Assembly: GCA_021801945.1 (NCBI GenBank)
Contig: JAKABE010000131.1
Location: 1 to 8,037 of the forward strand
DNA length: 8,037 bases
Direction of reading: 5' to 3'
Origin: Acidobacteriota bacterium
GTDB taxonomy: Bacteria; Acidobacteriota; Terriglobia; Terriglobales; Acidobacteriaceae
Positions 1 to 5,256 of this stretch are shown piece after piece. The position numbers and the translations under genes were made by a program. The stretch's first letter is position 1. Each line of letters begins with the position of its first letter. The notes below the pieces were generated by a model. The model was not told the DNA's origin. It worked only from the letters and a program-made list of their open reading frames with translations, and searched no databases.

Positions 1-1065
1 CATCTGTTGTCCGAGGAAGGTGGCGGCGAAGTAAGCCGCCGCCGTCACTAACACAACTAAGTTCTTCAACCGCCGATACTTCAGCACACGGATATCTTCG
101 AGGTTGTAACTCTGTTTGACGAAGCGGTGGGTTTCCTCAATTTTCCACCTGGTCAGATAGGTTTCGACTGTCCGCCAAAGGCTTTCCGAGTCCCGCGCTC
201 GCAGACCGAGGTTGGTGACAAGCATCAGGGGCTGCTCGCCGAAGCCGACAATGACCACCAGCCAGAGCTTCTCTTCCCGCCCAGGAAGACGAATGGGGTC
301 GGTGCCGTAGCGTAACTCGTAGACCTTCTCCTTGCCGTCCTGAATTTCACGATCCGCACCTGGTGGCGCAGTCGGCAACCAAAGGCCACTCGCGCCGGTC
401 GATGACCGTGCGCTCCCCGGTGGAGCGAATCACAAAGCGCAAATGCCTTTCCAGCAAGGCTTCCAACAGCTTCTTGCGGTCGCCGCCGCGGTCCATGGTC
501 CAGATGCCGCGCTTCTCAGTGTGCGCGCGGATGCGATCGATTAGCGAAAGAATCTCCGCGTTTTCGCTCACAAACTCCTTGGCCTCGGCCGAGAATAGCT
601 TCTGGCACAGGGGCACGATCTCGCTGCCTCGCACCTCGGCCCCGGTCACGTCCACCAGCCAGTAGCCGGGATGCACCTGGCCGGTGCTGCCGTCGTGGAT
701 CGGGGCCAGGTACTCCATCTTCCGGGCATACTCTTTGTCCGCTGCGGCGGATCGCTCAGGTCCAGCGCCAGCACCGTGTCTTGTTGAATGCGCAGGCTGG
801 CCATCTCGACTAACTTGGTTGTCAGTGCCGCTTCCAACTCCACCGCCTTCAGATTGCGCGACAGACGGTCCTCCGACTTGATCAGGAGAATCTCTTCGTT
901 CTGGCTACGGGCGATGTTACTCAGCTTCACATCCTGGCTGGCCTGGATGCCGAACAGCATCTGCGCGACGAACTTCTCCTGCGGACGACTGAGCCCGTCA
1001 CATAGCTCCGTGGAGAACTTCGTTAACTGCGCTTTCAGTCGCGAACGTAGTTTGCTATCTTGCAT
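1..1065 (-). pseudogene. IS4-family DDE transposase, frameshifted and cut by window edge
   Basis: This is a DDE transposase that would catalyse cut-and-paste movement of its IS. Reading begins at ATG 1065 (MQDSKLRSRLKAQ), with GGAG about 9 nt upstream. The first Asp lies in LALDLSD, followed by a frame change near 745-755. The second frame runs KMEYLAPIHDGSTG, then WTMDRGGDRKKLLEALL with the second catalytic Asp. Near 350-375 the reading returns to the first frame. That frame is open to the window edge and carries YLTRWKIEETHRFVK, a perfect Y-(2)-R-(3)-E-(6)-K signature of the IS4 family. The catalytic Glu codon is at 136-138 and the Lys at 115-117. About 355 codons are present and the extreme C-terminus is missing. 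The two opposite shifts cancel, so inactivation by indels is likely, but assembly errors are possible. Programmed frameshifting is not usual for this family. Confidence 0.85.
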
Positions 1066-1172
1066 CGGGGGCGTCTCCGGGCGAATGAATTTTCTTGGTC
1101 GAAAATCCCTTCTACCACGGATTCCGTCCCCTCCCACTTCTCTCGTGCTGTAATCCCCTCGCTTACAAAGGG

Positions 1173-1181
1173 TTATCCACA
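1173..1181. promoter_or_regulatory. DnaA-box-like 9-mer upstream of transposase
   Basis: TTATCCACA matches the DnaA-box consensus TTATNCACA exactly and lies 108 nt upstream of the transposase start. Some IS4-family elements (IS50 outer end) carry a DnaA box at their terminus, so it could mark the region of the IS end. It is a single site without a cluster, and chance is a real alternative. Confidence 0.25.
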
Positions 1182-1244
1182 CCGTCGCTCAAAAAGTGGG
1201 GAAAATCCTGAATATTTATATACACTGCCTTAGCGGATTCGCGG

Positions 1245-1475
1245 TCACGATTCAGCGAGACGCGGGACCAGGGCGAGTGCATTTTCGCGCTGAATCTGTC
1301 TGATGCTGTACGCGCTCAACGACGAAGCGGCGACCCCTTGAACGACGGCGGCGACGCTTGCTGGAGGCGCGAAGGGAAAGTCAGTGCCCACGAGGACATG
1401 CGACACGTCAACCATGTTGAGCAGTGGGCCCATTGCCTGCGGATTTGCGGAAAGGGCCAGGTCGAAATAAGTATC
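1245..1475 (-). pseudogene. Amidohydrolase (ACMSD-like) C-terminal fragment
   Basis: This is the last ~77 codons of a metal-dependent amidohydrolase of the amidohydrolase-2 (ACMSD-like) group, ending at a TGA in 1245-1247. The readable part starts at YFDLALSANPQAMGPLL and continues through VSHVLVGTDFPFAPPASV. GTDFPFAP matches the conserved barrel strand carrying the catalytic/metal Asp in this family. The tail IRQIQRENALALVPRL is the usual closing helix, where a recurring ENA-L-L-P pattern is seen. Everything upstream (the N-terminal HxH metal site and most of the barrel) is missing. Coding similarity stops exactly where the palindrome at 1475 begins. The reading frame continues by chance into the repeat up to an ATG at 1532, but that extension has no amidohydrolase character. 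No other piece of this gene is visible in the window. Confidence 0.8.
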
Positions 1476-1493
1476 CTCCGGCAGAGCCGGAGG
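1475..1493. repeat. Perfect 8-bp palindrome, left end of hairpin element
   Basis: The arms CCTCCGGC (1475-1482) and GCCGGAGG (1486-1493) are perfectly complementary around an AGA loop. It resembles the palindrome at 1648-1664. There is no T-run directly after it, so it is less terminator-like than the other hairpins in the block. Confidence 0.8.
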
Positions 1494-1497
1494 CTTT

Positions 1498-1536
1498 ACG
1501 GTTGCTGGCCCCTCAAAGGGGCCTTTTCGCAACCGT
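1498..1536. repeat. Nested double hairpin with T-tract
   Basis: The outer arms ACGGTTGC (1498-1505) and GCAACCGT (1529-1536) enclose an inner 7-bp stem GGCCCCT / AGGGGCC (1507-1513 and 1517-1523) with a CAA loop, followed by TTTT (1524-1527). The inner stem plus T-run could work as a weak plus-strand intrinsic terminator. The outer stem would compete with that or stack on it. Confidence 0.7.
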
Positions 1537-1538
1537 TG

Positions 1539-1568
1539 AAAGCAAAGGCAACCGCAACAGCAAAAGCC
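1539..1568. repeat. Degenerate hexamer repeat, about five NNNGCA units
   Basis: Five consecutive 6-nt units follow the pattern AAAGCA, AAGGCA, ACCGCA, ACAGCA, AAAAGC. Such A-rich GCA-phased tracts are, from memory, common intergenic filler in Acidobacteriota genomes. I cannot verify this here. Confidence 0.5.
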
Positions 1569-1647
1569 ATGTGATCCAAATGGCTCGGGCTATGCTCACA
1601 GTAATGCGGAAAGGCATACTCCCGGAACTGTCAAACTTCTACTGCCA

Positions 1648-1664
1648 CCCCGGCAAAGCCGGGG
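1648..1664. repeat. Perfect 7-bp palindrome, right end of hairpin element
   Basis: CCCCGGC (1648-1654) and GCCGGGG (1658-1664) pair around an AAA loop and are followed by a pyrimidine-rich run with TTTTT at 1672-1676. It is a sister of the 1475-1493 palindrome. On the plus strand it has terminator-like form. Confidence 0.7.
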
Positions 1665-1700
1665 GTTCTCCTTTTTGCAATAGGAAGCACGCCAGCACGC

Positions 1701-1853
1701 GTGAGGGCGATTCTAGAACGTGTGGATGCTGCACTGATGTCCACGGCTGAGGAGATGCGGGTGTACATCAATGAGCACACTGATTTCTCCGATATTGGCA
1801 ACCGCATGCTTCAAGAGTGGGAGCAGAGTGCGAAAGGTTCGCTGCGTGCGTAA
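1701..1853 (+). pseudogene. 3' fragment of an unidentified gene
   Basis: An open frame emerges from the hairpin element and ends at TAA 1851-1853. From the GTG at 1701 it gives about 50 residues. The part around VDAALMSTAEEMRVY and FSDIGNRMLQEWEQSAKG has the composition of a real, acidic, helical protein C-terminus. There is no ribosome binding site before it. The same frame runs back into the repeat (ATPAKPGVLLFAIGS) with no plausible start, so I read it as the downstream remainder of a gene broken by the element. The family is not recognised. It converges on the antitoxin remnant and overlaps its tail by about 43 nt. A chance open frame cannot be excluded. Confidence 0.4.
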
Positions 1854-2028
1854 TCGGCAATGCGCATCTCGAACCGCTGTGCGACAGGCTCGACAATCTG
1901 CACGACTCATGTCCGGGATTGACCTGCTCACGAAGCCTCGATCCGCTCCCCTTTTCCCGCTTCGCGGCACGCTCCAGGGAGCGTCGTACATGACCTTCAA
2001 ATCCGTCGTGAAACACCTTAGTCTTCAT
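1811..2028 (-). pseudogene. Antitoxin remnant (TumE-partner, winged-helix type), internally deleted
   Basis: This is the remnant of the antitoxin that would neutralise the toxin just upstream. It starts at ATG 2028 with AGGAG about 7 nt upstream, reading KTKVFHDGFEGHVRRSL. Next comes ERIEAS, recoverable only after a one-base frame change. The sequence then jumps to LREQVNPGH and, after another shift, VQIVEPVAQRFEMRIADYA, ending at TGA 1811-1813. In the family I recall (roughly 120 residues) the winged helix-turn-helix lies between the first and second blocks and NPGHG-x-x-x-IVEP is the wing. Here only ~70 codons remain and the recognition-helix region is absent. The start overlaps the toxin stop by 11 nt, the layout of a translationally coupled pair. 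It cannot encode a functional DNA-binding antitoxin as it stands. Confidence 0.6.
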
Positions 2029-2330
2029 AGCTTCTCCTGAGCACCTCAGGATTTCGATAGAAGCGCTTGCTGTTGCCAGATATCCTCGAAACTTTACCGG
2101 CTTCACTTCGCCCGTGTAATGGCGTTCATGGGTACCATGTGCGTTATCGAAGCCGAGTACGCGCCCTTTGTCGGCACTGAACCGATGCGGCAAGAGCAGG
2201 GCAAGATTGTATCGAACCATTTCAGCCTTTTCATTGACCAAACCTCTTCGCGAAGAATGCCGATGCCACCGGCACACCGAAAACGAGTTTCGTAATCGGT
2301 GTCCTTGCGAAGACGCCCCCGTCTACTCAT
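2018..2330 (-). pseudogene. TumE-like (DUF6516) toxin remnant, frameshifted
   Basis: This appears to be a small toxin of the DUF6516/TumE type, first gene of a toxin-antitoxin pair. Three frames are needed. The N-terminus from ATG 2330 reads MSRRGRLRKDTDYETRF up to EEVW. The core is in another frame: EKAEMVRYNLALLLPHRFS, then KGRVLGFDNAHGTHERHYTG. The C-terminus in a third frame is RFYRNPEVLRRSYED, with TAA at 2018-2020. The DN-x-x-G-x-H-x-RH-x-x-G segment is the recognisable family core. Shifts fall near 2235-2255 and near 2065-2075. Total length, about 100 residues, is normal for the family, so only indels separate it from an intact gene. The DUF6516 assignment rests on recalled motif similarity. 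Pairing with an antitoxin-like remnant supports it. Confidence 0.55.
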
Positions 2331-2596
2331 AAACAGAGGTTAGAACAGGTGGTGCTCATAATGCATTACCTGTATGCCCTCTTTACGTTCAGGAATTGAC
2401 AGTGTGTTTGGGCAGCGGACGCGCCACCCATTTGATCGACCTCGGGGATAAGAACGGATGCAAGATGCGGAGTCAGCCCTGACACCTGGTGGTAAACTGG
2501 CTCGTCGCCTTGAAAGCTGAAGATAAACCCTGCTGGGATTCACTTCTTTGGCTTATGCCTTACGAGGTTGTAGAGTGAATTGCGGGGGGCTGAGAA
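2331..2596. other. Gene-free stretch upstream of the ManD-like gene
   Basis: I find no convincing gene here. Both strands hold only short frames with arginine- and serine-rich, low-plausibility translations. The stretch must contain the promoter of the downstream enolase-superfamily gene and the upstream region of the toxin remnant. A perfect TTGACA occurs at 2396-2401 but has no -10 partner at the right spacing. Confidence 0.6.
2548..2576 (+). promoter_or_regulatory. Weak sigma70-like promoter candidate
   Basis: TTGGCT (2548-2553) and TAGAGT (2571-2576) are each 4/6 matches to -35 and -10 consensus, separated by 17 nt. Transcription would start near 2583, giving a leader of only about 14 nt, with the GGGGGG Shine-Dalgarno-like tract (2584-2589) at its extreme 5' end. 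It is a candidate only. Confidence 0.2.
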
Positions 2597-3931
2597 ATGT
2601 ACCCACATCGGCGTGATTTTTTGAAGATCATCGCAGGATCGGGGATGCTCGCCCTTGTTCCCCGCTACGTGGAAGCAGAGGAACAGGTTGCGCGCGCCAC
2701 GCGGGGAACCCCGCAGCCGCGGATCAAAGATATCAGCGTGATTGAATGCGAACCCGACGGTGCCCGCTTGACGGTGGTCAAGATCACCACGGATCAGCCC
2801 GGACTTTATGGCTACGGCTGCGCCACATTTACGCAGCGGGCGGACCTAGTCAAGCCCGCGGTTGAAAAGTACCTCAAGCCCTTCCTGCTGAATAAGACAA
2901 CCGACAGGATTGAAGACATCTGGCAGTCCTGCTACGACAGCTCTTATTGGAAGAACGGCCCCGTGCTGAACAATGCTCTCAGCGGCATCGATCAGGCACT
3001 CTGGGATATCAAGGGGCGGCAAGCCGGAATGCCCGTCTATCAGCTCGCCGGCGGGAAATGTCGCGAGGCCGTCGATTGCTATGCCCACGCCAGCGGCGCT
3101 GAGTTTCAGGATGTGGTCGAGAGCGCAAAGAAGTACATGGACCAAGGCTTCCGTCACGTGCGCGTTCAGGTGGAGCTTCCCGGGATGGCAGGCTATGGCG
3201 CGGCACAGTCGAGTGACAAACGCCCGCAGGCTCTCCACGATCAGCCGGTCTTCGAGCCTGCCTATGCCATGCGCCGCAATTTGAAGCTGCTTGATGTCTG
3301 CCGCCGGGAACTGGGCGACGAGGTCGAGTTGCTCCATGACATGCATGAGCGTCTGACACCCAATGAGGCAGTGCAGTTTTGCAAGGAAGCCGAGCAGTAT
3401 CGAATGTTCTTTCTTGAAGACCCGCTTTCACCGGAAGATCTGGGTTACTTCCAGCAGATCCGGCAGAATTGCGCCACCCCGATCGCCATGGGTGAACTCT
3501 TCAATAACCCGCATGAATGGCAGCCGCTGATTGAAGGACGACTGATCGACTACATCCGCGTGCATCTCTCGCAAGTAGGTGGATTCAGTCCCGGACGCAA
3601 GATTGCAATCCTCGCCGAACAGTTTGGCGTGAGAACCGCATGGCACGGCCCCGGTGATGTTTCGCCGGTTGGGCATATGGCCAACGTCACGTTGGACCTG
3701 GTGAGCTACAACTTCGGCATTCAGGAGTACTCGGCCTTCAATGAGCGAACGCAGGCGATTTTTCAAGGATGCCCGGAGATGAAAGACGGCTATCTGTGGG
3801 CAAGCGAGAAGCCTGGATGGGGAATTGAGGTTGACGAGAAGGAGGCTGCTAAGTCTCCGTTTACGGCCAGCCGGTTGAATGGCGGCTGGGGAGAGATTCG
3901 TCTCCCGGACGGTACAGTGATCAAGCAGTAA
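2597..3931 (+). CDS. Tat-exported ManD-type enolase-superfamily sugar-acid dehydratase
   Basis: A 444-residue protein of the enolase superfamily, D-mannonate dehydratase (ManD) subgroup. Members dehydrate D-mannonate and/or D-gluconate to 2-keto-3-deoxygluconate using Mg2+. The start at 2597 follows GGGGGG by 7 nt and opens a Tat signal: HRRDFLK (4-10), a hydrophobic core to about 22 and possible cleavage after VEA (~27). The capping domain spans about 43-160, with the barrel after it. Metal ligands are D248 (LLHDMHERL, with H250), E274 (FLEDP) and E300 (GELFNNP). R321, H350 (WHGPGDVSP) and E377 (IQEYS) follow. R189 and Y200 align with the catalytic Arg/Tyr pair of ManD (R147/Y159 in the Novosphingobium enzyme, from memory). 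Nothing is truncated. A plain cytosolic ManD has about 400 residues, so the extra length is mainly the signal. The gene converges on the UxuA-like gene with a 52-bp gap. Confidence 0.9.
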   Translation: MYPHRRDFLKIIAGSGMLALVPRYVEAEEQVARATRGTPQPRIKDISVIECEPDGARLTVVKITTDQPGLYGYGCATFTQRADLVKPAVEKYLKPFLLNKTTDRIEDIWQSCYDSSYWKNGPVLNNALSGIDQALWDIKGRQAGMPVYQLAGGKCREAVDCYAHASGAEFQDVVESAKKYMDQGFRHVRVQVELPGMAGYGAAQSSDKRPQALHDQPVFEPAYAMRRNLKLLDVCRRELGDEVELLHDMHERLTPNEAVQFCKEAEQYRMFFLEDPLSPEDLGYFQQIRQNCATPIAMGELFNNPHEWQPLIEGRLIDYIRVHLSQVGGFSPGRKIAILAEQFGVRTAWHGPGDVSPVGHMANVTLDLVSYNFGIQEYSAFNERTQAIFQGCPEMKDGYLWASEKPGWGIEVDEKEAAKSPFTASRLNGGWGEIRLPDGTVIKQ

Positions 3932-3983
3932 CGGCGAAGGATGCCGGTAGAGGTTTCGCATTAGGTTGGCGAAATACCAGAAA

Positions 3984-5126
3984 TCAGCCGGATTTTTCGA
4001 CTTCCAGGGCGGCCTGCAGCATGGCTTTCGCATAGGCAATGTCATACACGTCCCCGGTATAACCACCGCCGCCGGGATAACCGTGAATCGGTCCGCGGGC
4101 GCGGTCATAGTCAAGGGCGCGCGGATGTTCCGGATAGAGCTCGCGCGAATACTTCAGCTTCACCAGTTCCCGCATCACCGCGAACATGTTCACGTCGCCT
4201 TCGTCGATGAAACCCTCGTCGTATTTCACGTAGGGCTTGGCGACATGGGGGTTGCGGTAGTGCACGTGGTTGATGCGGTCTCTGGAGCCGAAGTAGCGGC
4301 AGACCGCGACCGGGTCCTCGCCCATTTCCCTGGTGACCCCGCAATCAAACGTGATCCCATTGGCCGGGCTATCGACAATCGTGATCAGGTGCTTCCACCC
4401 GTCCAGCGTGGCCATGATCTGTTGTGAACCGCGGCTGAGTGGGAAGGGCGGATCGTTGGGATGGAGGGCCATCCGCACGTTCGCTTTTTCCGCAACCGGT
4501 ATCACAGCCTTGAGAAAATAAGTGATGTTGGCCCACATCTCGCTCAGGGTGTGCGCGCCCTCAGCGGGGAGCGGCGGAAGGTCCTTCATCCGGTCGTAGT
4601 CCGCGCCTGTCAATCCGGCGCCGCCACGGCCCACTTCTTCGTAATAACCTTCCATGGCCCGGTGCGCGTAAAAGTTATACTCGACGACCGGGATGCCCAC
4701 CCGTCCCGCGGCCTGAATCGACTGCCTGACTTTTTCGATCTCCTCGTCCCGCCCCGGCCGGCCATAGACGGTGTTGGGAAAGCCGTCGATCATCAGGTTG
4801 CCCAGTGTCACACCGTTTGCCTTGAGCTTGTCGACCAGGAGCTCTAGATCGCTCGCCCTCCAGGGGAGCGCCGGACCGCCGCTCAGCACGTGATACACAC
4901 CCAACTGCACAACACCGCGAATGGCAGCGTCTGTAACGCCGCCGGAAAGATTGATGCCGCAGGCAATCTTAGGTGTATCGGCACTCTCCTGCGGCATGCC
5001 ATCGCCTAGCCACCATGGCTTCTCCTGAGCCTGTGCGGAGGCCGCGAACCTGAGCAACGCGGGCGCCAGGGCTGTCGCTACCAGGCCCTTGATCAGACTT
5101 CTTCGCGAGAGATCGGGCTTCGTCAT
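3984..5126 (-). CDS. Tat-exported mannonate dehydratase (UxuA)-like TIM-barrel protein
   Basis: A 380-residue protein resembling UxuA, the Mn2+-dependent D-mannonate dehydratase of the xylose-isomerase-like TIM-barrel fold. I chose ATG 5126 over the in-frame starts at 5138, 5147 and 5273. GGAG lies 7 nt upstream, and the Tat signal then starts at residue 1: LSRRSLIKG (6-14), a hydrophobic stretch, probable cleavage after AQA (33). UxuA-type blocks are ALHPNDPPFP (H222), VDSPANGITFDCG (C262), INHVHYRNP (H287/H289) and IDEGDVNMFAVM (D311), which supply the His/Cys/His/Asp-type metal site of UxuA. VVEYNFYAHR and the GRGGAG segment sit where UxuA has its YNFMP region. Standard UxuA acts in the cytosol on hexuronate catabolites, so the signal peptide is unusual. 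The in vivo substrate is uncertain. Confidence 0.85.
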   Translation of the reverse strand: MTKPDLSRRSLIKGLVATALAPALLRFAASAQAQEKPWWLGDGMPQESADTPKIACGINLSGGVTDAAIRGVVQLGVYHVLSGGPALPWRASDLELLVDKLKANGVTLGNLMIDGFPNTVYGRPGRDEEIEKVRQSIQAAGRVGIPVVEYNFYAHRAMEGYYEEVGRGGAGLTGADYDRMKDLPPLPAEGAHTLSEMWANITYFLKAVIPVAEKANVRMALHPNDPPFPLSRGSQQIMATLDGWKHLITIVDSPANGITFDCGVTREMGEDPVAVCRYFGSRDRINHVHYRNPHVAKPYVKYDEGFIDEGDVNMFAVMRELVKLKYSRELYPEHPRALDYDRARGPIHGYPGGGGYTGDVYDIAYAKAMLQAALEVEKSG

Positions 5127-5256
5127 TGACGGCTCCATGAATTGCATTTTGTTTGCGCCTTGAATTCTTCCACAGACTCGTCTCCGCGTCCAGGCAGGCT
5201 CGATCCAAGCCGGCGTGGTAGTAGGATGGATTGCAAAGTTAGGAGAGATAGAATCT
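5127..5256. promoter_or_regulatory. Divergent intergenic region between the UxuA-like and second enolase-superfamily genes
   Basis: These 130 bp lie between two divergently transcribed genes and must hold both promoters, unless transcription starts inside a neighbour. I see no well-matched -35/-10 pair on either strand and no clear operator palindrome. The plus-strand gene has AGGAG at 5241-5245, 11 nt before its ATG. Confidence 0.5.

Larger units (their letters stand above)
1..1244 (-). mobile_element. IS4-family insertion sequence, partial (left end outside window)
   Basis: The stretch contains a degraded IS4-family transposase read on the minus strand and its upstream flank. The element's other end lies beyond position 1, so terminal inverted repeats and target duplications cannot be matched. 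The right boundary must lie between the transposase start (1065) and the stop codon of the amidohydrolase fragment at 1245. I cannot place it more exactly. The 1066-1244 flank carries no other gene. It includes a 9-mer matching the DnaA-box consensus at 1173-1181. Confidence 0.7.
1475..1664. repeat. ~190-bp hairpin-bounded element (REP/MITE-like)
   Basis: This block lies between two truncated genes and is bounded by two look-alike GC-rich palindromes, 1475-1493 and 1648-1664. Both have a 3-nt A-rich loop and arms of the form CCnCCGGC / GCCGGnGG. Inside are a nested hairpin (1498-1536) and a degenerate hexamer repeat (1539-1568). The remainder, 1569-1647, shows no ORF or structure I can name. 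Hairpin ends, small size and absence of coding suggest a non-autonomous repeat family (REPIN, BIME or MITE). Copy number elsewhere in the genome is needed to prove mobility. Confidence 0.5.

Noticed and set aside
1475..1664. CRISPR array or riboswitch from the clustered palindromes
   Set aside because: There are no regularly spaced direct repeats with unique spacers, and no downstream intact gene to regulate.
1424..1750. Plus-strand 108-codon frame across the hairpin element
   Set aside because: It runs through palindromes and hexamer repeats and overlaps the amidohydrolase fragment on the other strand; no protein-like pattern.
1768..2277. Single 169-codon minus-strand protein
   Set aside because: This frame joins the toxin core, antitoxin start and out-of-frame tails by accident; family motifs continue in other frames, so it is two broken genes and not one protein.
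2396..2401. Perfect TTGACA as a -35 box for the ManD-like gene
   Set aside because: The sequence 16-18 nt downstream is GC-rich with no -10 resemblance, and the site is about 195 nt from the start codon.
2340..2543. Minus-strand open frame of 67 codons
   Set aside because: Arg/Ser-rich composition, no ribosome binding site, and no recognisable motif; it looks like a chance frame in non-coding DNA.
3954..3974. Inverted repeat TTTCGC...GCGAAA between the two convergent genes as a terminator
   Set aside because: The stem is only 6 bp with a 9-nt loop and no T-run on either strand; too weak to call.
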